In this document: positions 52,331 through 60,831 of the stretch, piece after piece | Layout of the letters: every line of letters starts with the position of its first letter | Position numbering within the stretch: the first letter of the stretch is position 1 | Assembly: GCA_964519895.1 (NCBI GenBank) | Contig: CAZFLE010000011.1 | Span: forward strand, 1 to 64,000 | Reading direction: 5' to 3' | From: CAYFPX01 sp964519895 | GTDB lineage: Bacteria; Myxococcota_A; UBA796; CAJQPC01 | Length of the DNA stretch: 64,000 nt | Notes under the pieces: model-generated | The model's database searches: none | The model's input: only the letters and a program-made list of their open reading frames with translations | Told to the model about the DNA's origin: nothing | Program-made: the position numbers and the translations under genes

Positions 52331-53683
52331 CTAGACCGGCATGGTGAAGCGGAAGATGTCCGGGGGCAAGCGCACGCCGTAGCGCTCGAAGAGCTTCATG
52401 AAGCGGGGCCGCACCCCGGTGGCCCGGAAGCGACCGCGGACCTTGCCCTGGTCGTCGATCGTGGTCTGCTCGAACGTGAAGATGTCCTGGGTCGTGATGA
52501 TCTGACCCTCCATGCCCACGATCTCCGTCACCCCCACGATGCGCCGGGTGCCGTCGTTGAGTCGCTCCAGCTGGATCACCAGGTGCAGGGCCCGCGCGAC
52601 CATCTCTCGGATGCGCTTGTCGGTCAGGTTGGACATGCCCATGCCCACCATCGTCTCCAGTCGGGACAAGGCGTCCCGGGGACTGTTGGAGTGGATGGTG
52701 CCCAGGGACCCGTCGTGGCCGGTGTTCATGGCTTGGAGCATGTCGATGGCCTCGGCGCCACGGATCTCACCCAAGATCACGCGGTCGGGGCGCATGCGCA
52801 GGCTGTTGCGGACCAGATCCCGCATGGTGACCTCGCCCTTGCCCTCGAGGTTGGGGGGGCGGGTCTCCAGCCGCACCACGTGGGACTGCTGGAGCTGGAG
52901 CTCGGCGGAGTCCTCGATGGTGATGACCCGCTCGCCCTCCGGCACGAAGCTCGAGAGCACGTTGAGCAGGGTGGTCTTGCCGGTGCCGGTGCCGCCGCTG
53001 ATGATGATGTTCAGCTTGCAGCGCACACAGGCCCGCAGGACCTCGAGGATCGGCCGCGGGATCGAGCCGGTCGCGACCAGGTCCTCGGCCAGGATCGGCA
53101 CCGTGCCGAAGCGACGGATCGAGACGTGGGGCCCGTCCAGCGCCAGCGGCGGGATGATGGCATTGAAGCGGCTGCCGTCCTGGAGGCGGGCGTCGACCAT
53201 GGGGTTGGTCTCGTCGATCCGCCGCCCGACCGCGCTCACGATGCGATCGATGATCTGCATCAGGTGGCGGTCGTCGTTGAATTTCAAGGGGTACTTCTGG
53301 AGCAGCCCGCGCTTCTCGACGTAGACCTTGTCCGAGCCGTTGATCAGGATGTCCGAGACCTCGGGGTCGCGCAGCAGCGGCTCCAGGGGACCCAGGCCCA
53401 GGATGTCGTCCAGGATCTCCTCGACCAGCCGCTCCCGCTCGGCCCGGTTGAGCGGCAGGGAACGGGTCTCCACCTGTTCGGACAGCGTGGCCCGCAGCCT
53501 GGAGGTGAGCTCCTCGCGCGGGGTCGACATGACCTGTTCGAAGTCCAAGGACTCGATGAGCTCGGCGTGGAGGGTCTTCTTGATCCGCGCGAATTCCTCG
53601 GAGTCCGTGACGCCGGGACCTCCGCGGGTGCCGTGCCGTTGCTGGGCGCCACGGACGCGATCGATGAGTCGAGAGGAGCCCAT
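52331..53683 (-). CDS. tadA: Tad pilus secretion ATPase TadA/CpaF
   Basis: A 450-residue hexameric ATPase of the GspE family that powers Flp pilus assembly. Walker A is in IIISGGTGTGKTTLLNVLSS, the Asp box in ITIEDSAELQLQ, Walker B in ILGEIRGAEAIDMLQAMNTGHDGSLGTIHSNSP and the His box in its GTIHSN part. The N-terminal domain ILGLGPLEPLLRDPEVSDILINGSDKVYVE is typical of CpaF. All catalytic elements are intact. Confidence 0.96.
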   Translation of the reverse strand: MGSSRLIDRVRGAQQRHGTRGGPGVTDSEEFARIKKTLHAELIESLDFEQVMSTPREELTSRLRATLSEQVETRSLPLNRAERERLVEEILDDILGLGPLEPLLRDPEVSDILINGSDKVYVEKRGLLQKYPLKFNDDRHLMQIIDRIVSAVGRRIDETNPMVDARLQDGSRFNAIIPPLALDGPHVSIRRFGTVPILAEDLVATGSIPRPILEVLRACVRCKLNIIISGGTGTGKTTLLNVLSSFVPEGERVITIEDSAELQLQQSHVVRLETRPPNLEGKGEVTMRDLVRNSLRMRPDRVILGEIRGAEAIDMLQAMNTGHDGSLGTIHSNSPRDALSRLETMVGMGMSNLTDKRIREMVARALHLVIQLERLNDGTRRIVGVTEIVGMEGQIITTQDIFTFEQTTIDDQGKVRGRFRATGVRPRFMKLFERYGVRLPPDIFRFTMPV

Positions 53684-53692
53684 GGTGGAGAC

Positions 53693-54874
53693 CTAGTTCA
53701 GCAGCCAGCCCATCAGGCCGGCTTTGGTGGGCTCGGGTGCCGAGACCTCGCCCTCGGTGAGCAGGCCCACCAGGTTCGAGTAGTCCAGGGCCGCTGGGGA
53801 GCGCTTGTTGACGTCTCGGACCAGCCGGCCGTCGTTGACGGCCTGGTCCACGGTCCGCGGATCCGACGTGACCACCCCGCTCACCGGCACGCCCAGGTTG
53901 CCCTGGATGTCCGTGAGGCTGAGGTGGGCCTTGCGCTTGTCGTAGTGGTTGACCACCAGGTACAGCCGCTCCCGCTCGACCCCCAGTCGATCGAAGAGCT
54001 GCATGCGCCGGTGGGCGTTCTTGACCGACGGCACGTCGGTGCCGCAGACCAGCAGGATCCGGTCGGCGACGGACGTGGCCATCAGGGTGGCCTCGTCGAT
54101 GCGGCTCCCGCAGTCCAGCAGCACGTACTGGTAGCTGCGGGCAGCGGTGGTCAGCAGCGCCAGGATGGCGTCGCCGCGAACCTCGTCGGCCTCGTCGAGC
54201 TCGTCGGGCTGGGCCAGCACGTGGATGCGGCTCGCGTGGTGGCCCACAGACCCGGCCAGCATGCGCTCGTCCAGTCGATCGACCTTGCGCAGCAGCTCGC
54301 CCACGTGGCTGGGGGTCTTGAGGTCCAGGAGCGCCGCGACGTCGCCCATGCTGAAGTCCAGGTCCATCACGCAGACCCGGTAGACAGGGGTCAGCTCGGC
54401 CGCGAGGTTGATGGCCAGCGAGGTCACGCCGGCCCCGCCCTTGGTGCCGCAGACGGCGATGACCTCGCCGCGCTCCTCGTCGTCGGGCACGGCATAGGCG
54501 GCTTCGTGCACGGCCTGGCGCAACAGGTCGACGTCGTCGGGCAGGACCACGTACTCCCGGTACCCGGCCCGCATGGCGGCTCGAATACGGTCGGGATCGC
54601 TCCGCTCACTCAGGGCCACCAGGTGAACGCCCGGCAGCTCGCTGGTCAGGATGGGGCCCAGCCGAACCGCCTCCTCGGGGTCCCGGTCGAAGCCGGCGAT
54701 GACGACCTGGGGGCGCAGCCGGTTGCCCGTGATCACCGCGTCCTGGTAGCTGGTCGGCTCGCTGGGGAGGATGGCCTCGGTCCCCAGGTACTCGCGCAGC
54801 ATGCCCATCGCATGAGGGCTGACGCCCACGACGAGCACAGTGGCGGCACCCGTGGCTGGTCCAAGTGAACGCAT
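53693..54874 (-). CDS. tadZ: Tad pilus localisation ATPase TadZ/CpaE
   Basis: A 393-residue MinD/ParA-like protein that places the pilus machine at its cellular site. The N-terminal 130 residues form an atypical receiver (VLVVGVSPHAMGMLREYLG, PQVVIAGFDRDPEE). The ATPase part has the deviant Walker A GTKGGAGVTSLAINLA, switch regions VCVMDLDFSMGDVAALLDL and YVLLDCGSRIDEATLMAT, matching CpaE. It lies between the secretin and the TadA gene, the usual order. Confidence 0.93.
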   Translation of the reverse strand: MRSLGPATGAATVLVVGVSPHAMGMLREYLGTEAILPSEPTSYQDAVITGNRLRPQVVIAGFDRDPEEAVRLGPILTSELPGVHLVALSERSDPDRIRAAMRAGYREYVVLPDDVDLLRQAVHEAAYAVPDDEERGEVIAVCGTKGGAGVTSLAINLAAELTPVYRVCVMDLDFSMGDVAALLDLKTPSHVGELLRKVDRLDERMLAGSVGHHASRIHVLAQPDELDEADEVRGDAILALLTTAARSYQYVLLDCGSRIDEATLMATSVADRILLVCGTDVPSVKNAHRRMQLFDRLGVERERLYLVVNHYDKRKAHLSLTDIQGNLGVPVSGVVTSDPRTVDQAVNDGRLVRDVNKRSPAALDYSNLVGLLTEGEVSAPEPTKAGLMGWLLN

Positions 54875-54877
54875 GGA

Positions 54878-56278
54878 CTAGCGCTGGAAGCCGACCGGCC
54901 CTTCCGGGTCCCGGTCCTCGGCGGTCCAGACCCGGTGGTCCAGCCCCAACAGGAAGAGCTCGAAGTCGTTGGGATTGTTGTCCTCGAGCGCCCCAGGCGG
55001 CGGCGGGACCTCGTCGGGGGCCATGGGCCGAACCAGCCGCGGGGTCACGAAGATCATGAGCTCGGTCTCGTTGCGCTCGTGCCGGGTGTAGCTGAACGCC
55101 GCCCCGATGATGGGGATGTCGCCCAGCAGCGGAATGCTGGCCCGGGTGTGCTCGACGGTCTCGGACAACAGCCCGGCCATGGCAAAGGTCATGCCGTTGT
55201 CGACCCGCAGGTGGCTCTCGCCCTTGCGCATCACGAAGCCCGGAATCTCGATGCCTGTGACCCGGGTCCCGGTGGCGGAGTCCACGTCGCTGACTTCGAT
55301 GTAGACCCGCATGTCCACGACCTCGCGGGCCAGCACGGTCGGCACGAACACCAGCTTGATGCCGTACTCCTTGTACTCGATGGTGATGCGGTTGTTGTTC
55401 TGAGCCACCGGGATGGGAATCTCCCCCCCGCTCAGGAACTCGGCCTGTTGGCCGCTCAGGGTCACGATCGAAGGCTCGGCCAGGATCTTGGACAGGTTGT
55501 TCTGCTCCAGCACGGACAGCATCGCCAGGATGTCGACGGGGTCGGCGAGCACGCCGAGCATGTTGAAGGTGGCGCCGGAGGGTGCGGGGAGCACGCCGGA
55601 GATCAGGGAGCCTGTGCCGGTCGGGTAGTCGGCGGCGAGCTGCGAGGTCGTGGAGTTGGGTCCTTCGACCCAGACCCCGCCGCGGCCATCGCTGACCAGG
55701 AAGTTCAAGCCCAGCTCGCGGATGCGCGAACGATTGACTTCGGCGAAGACCACGTCGAGCTGCACCTGGTGGTCACCGGGCACGGTCATCAGGTTCACGA
55801 AGTCCGGATCGTAGATCTCGGCGACGGCGGCGACCCGCTCGAGGGTCTGCACGTCGGGCATCTGACCGTCCACGACCAGCCGACCATTCAGAGGGTAGAC
55901 CCGGGGCGCGACGTCGGTGATCTCGGTCCAACGTCGGACCAGATCGCTCAGGTCCTGGTGAACGGTCACCTCGAAGACGTCGGGGTAGGTCGGGCGGTCC
56001 TTGTACCAGACCCACATGTCAGTGGTGCCGGTGCTAAGGCCACGGATCGAGATCTGGCCCCGATCGAGGACCTTGATCTCAGCGACGTTGGGGTCGGACA
56101 AGATGACCCGTGCGAGCTCCTGGTCGGAGCCGGAGTGCACGATGGTCTTGCCGACCTCGACGTCGAGCCAGCGCTTCTGCTGGGTCTGCTGAGCCTGAGC
56201 GGGCGCCGACCAGCTCGCGCTGACGATGAGCAATGCCAGGGCTGCGAAGAGAGCCCCTATCCAACCGATGTGACGCAA
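54878..56278 (-). CDS. rcpA: Tad pilus outer-membrane secretin RcpA/CpaC
   Basis: A 466-residue secretin. It has a signal peptide (ALFAALALLIVSASWSAPAQA), an N-terminal pilus-assembly domain (LDVEVGKTIVHSGSDQELARVILSDPNVAEIKVLDRGQ), a BON-like segment (VYPLNGRLVVDGQMPD) and the secretin core (VQLDVVFAEVNRSRIRELGLNFL, EPSIVTLSGQQAEFLSGGEIPIPV, IEYKEYGIKLVFVPTVL, SIPLLGDIPIIGAAFSYTRHERNETELMIFVTPRLV). It forms the outer-membrane channel for the Flp pilus. Confidence 0.95.
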   Translation of the reverse strand: MRHIGWIGALFAALALLIVSASWSAPAQAQQTQQKRWLDVEVGKTIVHSGSDQELARVILSDPNVAEIKVLDRGQISIRGLSTGTTDMWVWYKDRPTYPDVFEVTVHQDLSDLVRRWTEITDVAPRVYPLNGRLVVDGQMPDVQTLERVAAVAEIYDPDFVNLMTVPGDHQVQLDVVFAEVNRSRIRELGLNFLVSDGRGGVWVEGPNSTTSQLAADYPTGTGSLISGVLPAPSGATFNMLGVLADPVDILAMLSVLEQNNLSKILAEPSIVTLSGQQAEFLSGGEIPIPVAQNNNRITIEYKEYGIKLVFVPTVLAREVVDMRVYIEVSDVDSATGTRVTGIEIPGFVMRKGESHLRVDNGMTFAMAGLLSETVEHTRASIPLLGDIPIIGAAFSYTRHERNETELMIFVTPRLVRPMAPDEVPPPPGALEDNNPNDFELFLLGLDHRVWTAEDRDPEGPVGFQR

Positions 56279-56292
56279 TGACCTGCCTTTGA

Positions 56293-57267
56293 CTAGCGCC
56301 CGCCGCTACGGCGGTTGTTGTCGGACTTCACGTTGCCTTCCTTGTCCAGGTTGACCTGGGTGCGCTGTCCACCGGTGATCACGTCGACCACGCCACCCGT
56401 CTCGTCTTCGGGCGGCTTCTCGGGGCGGGTCCGGCGGGCCGCGCGGGTGGTCACCACGGCCACCTCGACCGGCTCGTAGCCGATGATGTCTCGGGCCGTC
56501 ATGCGCTTGGTGGGCAGCACCACGCTGTCGATGTTGGACCGCAGGGCCAGGTGGACGTCGCCCTTTGCGGTGGCGAGTGCGAGCTTCTGCGCTTCCTCGG
56601 GGGTGACCTCGAGGGTGACGGTGGGCTTGGCGCGGGCCGTGCCCGAGCCCTTGCGGGTCTTCTTGGACGTGTTGGTCGACTCGGCCGCGCTGCGTGGGCG
56701 GGTGAGGGAGTCGCCGACCGCCAGCACCTCGACGTTCTGGAGCAGGGTCTCGGTGGTCCAGCTCTTCTGGGCCGCGTCGTCTGGGCGGATGGTCACGATG
56801 ACGTCGACGAAGTTGCCCGGCTCGATGAAGCCGGCCACGGAGGACTCGGTGTTCACGAAGATGGACATCGCCCGGGTGCCGGACTCGATGATGGCGTTCA
56901 AGCCGCGGCCCACGTCGGCCAGGGCCAGGCGCTCGTTGCGCACGAACTCGTTGGGCAGGATGCGTTCCTTGGGGGTGCGGCCCAGCACGTTCTCGACCGA
57001 CGAGAACACCACGTCCGCGGGCACGATCTCCGGCGGGAAGGACTTGACCGCCACGTCCATGTCCGTGATCGGCAGACCCACGAAGAGCTCGCGGGTGGCC
57101 ACGACCACGTCGACCTTGTTGTCCTCGGCGCGGGCCTCGGCCAGCTGCTCGTTGGCGCTGCTGATGACCTGGAGCACGAGGGCCGCGGCGCCCGCGGCCG
57201 CCAGGATGGAGACGATCAGGAACGCGATGGCCTTGGTGCGCCCGCCCGTCTGCTGGCGTTGCTGCAT
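56293..57267 (-). CDS. cpaB: Tad pilus assembly protein RcpC/CpaB
   Basis: A 324-residue inner-membrane-anchored periplasmic protein. One helix (IAFLIVSILAAAGAAALVLQVI) is followed by an SAF domain (VVVATRELFVGLPITDMDVAVKSFPPE, RILPNEFVRNERLA), then RAMSIFVNTESSVAGFIEPGNFVDVIVTI, the CpaB/RcpC core, and a charged Arg/Gly/Asn tail. CpaB links the secretin to the inner-membrane machine. The 138 bp between it and flp hold a hairpin. Confidence 0.93.
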   Translation of the reverse strand: MQQRQQTGGRTKAIAFLIVSILAAAGAAALVLQVISSANEQLAEARAEDNKVDVVVATRELFVGLPITDMDVAVKSFPPEIVPADVVFSSVENVLGRTPKERILPNEFVRNERLALADVGRGLNAIIESGTRAMSIFVNTESSVAGFIEPGNFVDVIVTIRPDDAAQKSWTTETLLQNVEVLAVGDSLTRPRSAAESTNTSKKTRKGSGTARAKPTVTLEVTPEEAQKLALATAKGDVHLALRSNIDSVVLPTKRMTARDIIGYEPVEVAVVTTRAARRTRPEKPPEDETGGVVDVITGGQRTQVNLDKEGNVKSDNNRRSGGR

Positions 57268-57358
57268 CGAGAGGGTTCCCCGGAAGATGTGGAGGCTGCG
57301 GCCATGCGGCGCTGGCGGACGTGCAGCCTATCACTTCTGTCGGTCGGCCCCGAAGCAG

Positions 57359-57384
57359 CAAGGGCCGGCTGGCGCCGACCCTTG
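57359..57384 (-). other. Hairpin between flp and cpaB
   Basis: CAAGGG-c-CGGC-TGGC-GCCG-a-CCCTTG: a 10-bp stem with one mismatch and a tetraloop, 21 bp after the flp stop. There is no U-run, so it is not a standard terminator. It could stabilise the flp mRNA or reduce read-through, which would let pilin be made in excess over the assembly proteins. Confidence 0.4.
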
Positions 57385-57405
57385 GTGCACCCAGTTGGGC
57401 AGGGG

Positions 57406-57576
57406 CTAGGAGCCTGACGCCGAACTGACGGTGTCGGAGACGCCCTGGAAAGTGTTGCCCAGCTCGGTACCGAGGCTGGTGAGGGCGCCGATGATGGCGA
57501 CGGCGATGAGGGCCGCGATGAGGCCGTATTCGATGGCGGTGGCGCCAGACTCTTCGCGGATGAAGGCGGTCAGCAT
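57406..57576 (-). CDS. flp: Flp-type pilin, major candidate
   Basis: A 56-residue Flp/Fap prepilin: MLTAFIREESG, then ATAIEYGLIAALIAVAIIGALTSLGTEL and a short polar tail. The prepilin peptidase site is after Gly11, followed by Glu and Tyr at +4 and +5 as in the Flp motif. The hydrophobic helix packs the pilus core. AAGGAG seven bases before ATG 57576 fixes the start. It is first in the tad operon and separated from cpaB by a hairpin, so it is probably the abundant pilin. Confidence 0.95.
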   Translation of the reverse strand: MLTAFIREESGATAIEYGLIAALIAVAIIGALTSLGTELGNTFQGVSDTVSSASGS

Positions 57577-57669
57577 GTTTGTGCTCCTTGAGGCAATCAG
57601 GGGCGGGTGGGGAATCCCCTGGATCCCGCGCACCTTACCACCATGGATCGGGCCTCATGGGGAATGACT

Positions 57670-57686
57670 TTAGTAATTTGCACTAA
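57670..57686. promoter_or_regulatory. Dyad TTAGT-N7-ACTAA upstream of flp
   Basis: This palindrome lies in a short AT-rich patch that reaches into the last codons of the RNase D gene, about 95 bp before the flp start. It could be an operator for the pilus operon or part of the RNase D terminator. No promoter boxes can be assigned. Confidence 0.35.
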
Positions 57687-58777
57687 TAGTCCGGAGCGAG
57701 GCCCGCGGATCGGGTCACCCTCAGGGTTGCCTGGCCTGCCGTCCACATCCGCAGCTCTTCGCCTGAAAATTCTTCGAGCCACGCGGGGACATTTTCGCAG
57801 GGCTGGCCCTGGACCCAGTCGGCCACGAGCAGATCGAGCCTCCAAGGCGGCATCACGAGTCCAGAGGCCACGCCGGAGCGGGCCTCGAGGCCGTGGGCCC
57901 ATGCTTGGAGCGCCGCCTGGAAGGCCCGCGCGGGTGGCGTGCTGGCCAGGGGACGCAGGGGCACATCGGGCGCCTCGTGGACCAACCGCACCAGCTCTTC
58001 TCCCGATCGCTTGAGCAGTCCCTTGGGCATCAGCCGATTTGCGCCCAGCGACGCCACGGTGCGGGGCGCACGGCGGGCCACGTCGACCAGGACGCGGTCG
58101 GATGCGACATTCCACGGGCTCAGGTTCCGAGCCTGGGCCTGTCCGTGCCGCCAGGCCGTGAGGTGCCTCAGGCGCTGTCGCTCCCGGTGGTCGAGGACGC
58201 GCGCGGCCGGCAACCGACGCCACAGGTCGGACGGGACCGGCGGGGTGAGCCAGCGGTCGACGAGCTCCCGGGTCGCTCCTTGTGCGAGCGCCAGACGTGC
58301 AGGGGCGGCGCGAGCCAGCAGGCGGTCGGCGAGCTCTGGGAGCTGGCGCACGTCCGCCGCTGCATAGGCGAGCTGGTCGGGGCCCAGGGGGCGCCGACGC
58401 CAGTCGGACAAGCCCGTGCGGTGCTCCGGGGCCGGCGCATCCAGCAGCTCAGCGCGCAGGTCCTCCAGGCGGCGGGGGAACCCGAGCCCGGTGCAGCCCG
58501 CAAGGACTTGGGTGTCCGTGACGTGCCTGGGGTCCAGGCCAGCGTGGCGGACCAGCAGCTGCAGGTCCCGCTCGCCGCCGTGGACCAGCACCTGGCAGTC
58601 GCTGAGTGCCTGGCCGAGCGGGGCCAGGTCCTGGAGCGCCCGTGGGTCGATCAGGGCGGTCGGCTCGCCTGCCTGGTGCACCTGGACCAGGTACAGGTCG
58701 GGCTCGTGCCGGCGCTCGGCGTGGAACTCCGTGTCGACCGCCACCCGTCCCGTCAGCCCGGCGCACAGACGTGCCAA
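57683..58777 (-). CDS. rnd: Ribonuclease D (DEDDy 3'-5' exonuclease)
   Basis: A 364-residue exonuclease that trims tRNA and other RNA 3' ends. The DEDDy residues are visible: Asp-Thr-Glu in VAVDTEFHAER, Asp in VHGGERDLQLL and Tyr-Asp in LAYAAADVRQLPEL. An HRDC-like C-terminal region follows (LDHRERQRLRHLTAWRHGQAQARN). The start is unclear: TTG 58777 is the only listed start codon near the N-terminus, while the in-frame sequence before it (PDHGLVRDPDALARL) also looks like family sequence. The gene sits between two pilin genes. Confidence 0.88.
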   Translation of the reverse strand: MARLCAGLTGRVAVDTEFHAERRHEPDLYLVQVHQAGEPTALIDPRALQDLAPLGQALSDCQVLVHGGERDLQLLVRHAGLDPRHVTDTQVLAGCTGLGFPRRLEDLRAELLDAPAPEHRTGLSDWRRRPLGPDQLAYAAADVRQLPELADRLLARAAPARLALAQGATRELVDRWLTPPVPSDLWRRLPAARVLDHRERQRLRHLTAWRHGQAQARNLSPWNVASDRVLVDVARRAPRTVASLGANRLMPKGLLKRSGEELVRLVHEAPDVPLRPLASTPPARAFQAALQAWAHGLEARSGVASGLVMPPWRLDLLVADWVQGQPCENVPAWLEEFSGEELRMWTAGQATLRVTRSAGLAPDY

Positions 58778-58823
58778 GGCGTCGGGGTCGCGGACGAGCC
58801 CGTGGTCGGGGACCGGCGAGGTC

Positions 58824-59006
58824 TCAGTTGCCGGTGGCGTTGGTGACCTCGTCCTCGACGTCCTCGTAGACGTTGGTGACAGACACGCCGAGTGCGCGGA
58901 TGCTGACGAGCAGGGTGGCGCCGATCAAGAAGCTGATGAGGGCGTACTCGATGGCGGTCGCCCCACGGCGACGACGTCGACTCAGACTGCCCAGTCGGGG
59001 TTCCAT
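58824..59006 (-). CDS. Second Flp-like pilin
   Basis: A 60-residue prepilin-like protein: MEPRLGSLSRRRRRG, then ATAIEYALISFLIGATLLVSIRALG and a tail DVEDEVTNATGN. The cleavage motif G-ATAIEY is the same as in the main pilin, but the leader holds five consecutive arginines and the tail is more acidic. It may be a minor pilin or a specialised variant. ATG 59033 is an alternative start. It overlaps the end of the upstream gene by 25 bp and precedes RNase D. Confidence 0.85.
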   Translation of the reverse strand: MEPRLGSLSRRRRRGATAIEYALISFLIGATLLVSIRALGVSVTNVYEDVEDEVTNATGN

Positions 59007-59695
59007 TGACCGCCCTGCACGTTCGCCACCCATGTCCTTCGGTCCAGGACCTCGGCCGCTGAAGCGGTCTCGATCTCAAGCACATGGTAGCGACCGCGGT
59101 CCACTGCCATCGCTCGGCGCCAGTGGCCGGGCGGGATGGGCTGGAGGAGGGCCTCGAGGGCGGGGTCCGTGATGCGGGGCGCGAGGCGGGCGAGGCCCTC
59201 CTCGGCGCAGCGCTCGAGCACGGTCTCCAGGCAGGCGGCCAGGAGCGACGTCTCGCGAGAGAGCACGATGGCGTGGCGGGTGGCCTCGGCGTCGAGGGCG
59301 ACCCGGACGCCCAGCGACTCGGGCAGGGCGTGCTGCGGGGCCGCCAGGATGCTGCCTGGCAGCTCGTGGCTGATGGCAGCGGGCGTGGCCTGAGGGCCGA
59401 CCACGGCGACCTGGACCGGCTCGCGGAGGCCCAGGATGGCCCGGCCGGGTCCCAGCCAGCCGCCGCCGGGCAGAGGCCGGCAGCCGCTCGGCGCCGGCAG
59501 GGGTGTCAGGACGGCCAGCTGGTTGCCCAGGGCCGCCGGATAGAGCGCGGCCCCGAGCTCGCGGGCGCTGGTCGGGGCCAGGTACAGGGAGCGGGCGCCG
59601 TTGCCCTCGTCGTAGACCGCGAACCAGGCCGCTCCACGACCCCGGGCGCGGCCCGTTCGATGCGTACGTACAGCCTGTTGAGCTGGCGTGGACAC
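58982..59695 (-). CDS. Hypothetical protein preceding the Flp-like pilin
   Basis: A 237-residue soluble protein from GTG 59695, with strong coding bias downstream of residue 20. Typical stretches are AAWFAVYDEGNGARSLYLAPTSARELGAALYPAALGNQLAVL, RAILGLREPVQVAVVGPQ and RAMAVDRGRYHVLEIETASAAEVLDRRTWVANVQGG. No family is recognised. The first 20 residues are basic and less certain, so the start may be wrong. Its overlap with the pilin gene suggests co-expression. Confidence 0.62.
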   Translation of the reverse strand: MSTPAQQAVRTHRTGRARGRGAAWFAVYDEGNGARSLYLAPTSARELGAALYPAALGNQLAVLTPLPAPSGCRPLPGGGWLGPGRAILGLREPVQVAVVGPQATPAAISHELPGSILAAPQHALPESLGVRVALDAEATRHAIVLSRETSLLAACLETVLERCAEEGLARLAPRITDPALEALLQPIPPGHWRRAMAVDRGRYHVLEIETASAAEVLDRRTWVANVQGGQWNPDWAV

Positions 59696-59785
59696 GTGTA
59701 CTTTCCCCGACCCTGACGCACCGGACCATACCCGGATTTCCGGCCGACCGATAGAGAGGATGGGACTGTTTGTCGGAGGCCGCGC

Positions 59786-60796
59786 GTGGTCGTGTTGTTG
59801 GCGCTGATCGGGGGCCTGGGATGCGGCGATCCCCAACCATCCGGGGCATCGATGCCCGTGGCTCCGGCGACCCGCGAGAGCCGGGATCTGGACCGGGCGG
59901 ACAAGGTGGGCGCTGCCGACTTCGACGGCGACGGCGTCGACGAGATCGTGCTGGTCCAGGACGGCGTGGCTCGCTTCGGCGATCATGCCGTGACGTTGGG
60001 GGGCGAGGTCCAGGTGGTGCAACGGGGGGATCCCCAAGGCACCGGTCGGGAGGTCCTGTTGCTCGGCACGGGCATGGGCCGCAGCGATCGCAGCGCCCCG
60101 ATCCGCATCTGGTCCCTCTCCGACAGCGGACCCGAGCTGCTGCTGGAGCGCGACGAGGGACGCAACCAGGTCGCAGATCTGGACTTCGTCGGCGATCGGA
60201 TCTGGGCGGCCCTGTTCGGGACCGGCAAGGCGGTCGACGCCGGCTGGGTCACCGACGGTTCCCTGGAGCGGATCGACAGCCGGAACCTGGCCACGGCCTG
60301 GCTTCCCCTGGACGGGCAGCGCCGTGTGGTGGGCCGGGTCTACGGCGACCGGCCCAAGGCCCCGGGAGACCTGAGGGTCGTGGGACCCGAGGGCGAGCGC
60401 GTACTGCCTACCCTGCGCGGCGTCCGGGCACTCTCGGCTGCGGACCTGGACGGGGACGGCCACGACGAACTGCTGGTCGGCGACGGCTGGCACTACGCCT
60501 ATGGCAAGCAGGCCATCGCCCGGATCCGCGTGCTCCAGGGACCCGACTGGACCCAGGGCCGCACCATCGCGATGTTCGACGACGAGTACACGGTCTGGTC
60601 CCTCCACGTGATCGGGGACCGCGTGCTGGCCACCGGGTCACGGGCGGTGCACTGGCTCGCCCGAGACGGCTTGGGCTGGGCCGATGCCCGCGTGGCCCCG
60701 GTGCCCGAGACCGGCAATGCGGTGCCGTTCCGCGATGCCGACGGCCTGTGGGCGCTGGTGTCGGGCAGCCCGGCACGGCTGGTGCCCCTGGACTGA
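59786..60796 (+). CDS. FG-GAP-like propeller lipoprotein
   Basis: A 336-residue protein beginning MVVLLALIGGLGC (Cys13). GGAGG six bases before GTG 59786 supports the start. Two clear FG-GAP-type calcium loops lie at VGAADFDGDGVDEIVLVQDG and LSAADLDGDGHDELLVGDG, with further strands in a probable propeller (IRIWSLSDSGPELLLE, LDFVGDRIWAALFG). The function is unknown. It diverges from the tad-side genes with a 90-bp gap. Confidence 0.82.
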   Translation: MVVLLALIGGLGCGDPQPSGASMPVAPATRESRDLDRADKVGAADFDGDGVDEIVLVQDGVARFGDHAVTLGGEVQVVQRGDPQGTGREVLLLGTGMGRSDRSAPIRIWSLSDSGPELLLERDEGRNQVADLDFVGDRIWAALFGTGKAVDAGWVTDGSLERIDSRNLATAWLPLDGQRRVVGRVYGDRPKAPGDLRVVGPEGERVLPTLRGVRALSAADLDGDGHDELLVGDGWHYAYGKQAIARIRVLQGPDWTQGRTIAMFDDEYTVWSLHVIGDRVLATGSRAVHWLARDGLGWADARVAPVPETGNAVPFRDADGLWALVSGSPARLVPLD

Positions 60797-60831
60797 CCAC
60801 TCCCTGGACTGGACCGGGATAGAGCGCGACC

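Noticed and set aside
51608..54868. 1086-codon plus-strand open frame
   Set aside because: Antisense of tadB, tadA and tadZ; no domain and shadow-like composition.
57359..57384. Intrinsic terminator after flp
   Set aside because: The stem is good but no U-run follows on the transcribed strand; kept only as a hairpin of unknown role.
59661..59672. Third GTACG operator (GCGTACGTAC)
   Set aside because: Half-site spacing differs from GTACG-N7-CGTAC and the site lies within a coding N-terminus.
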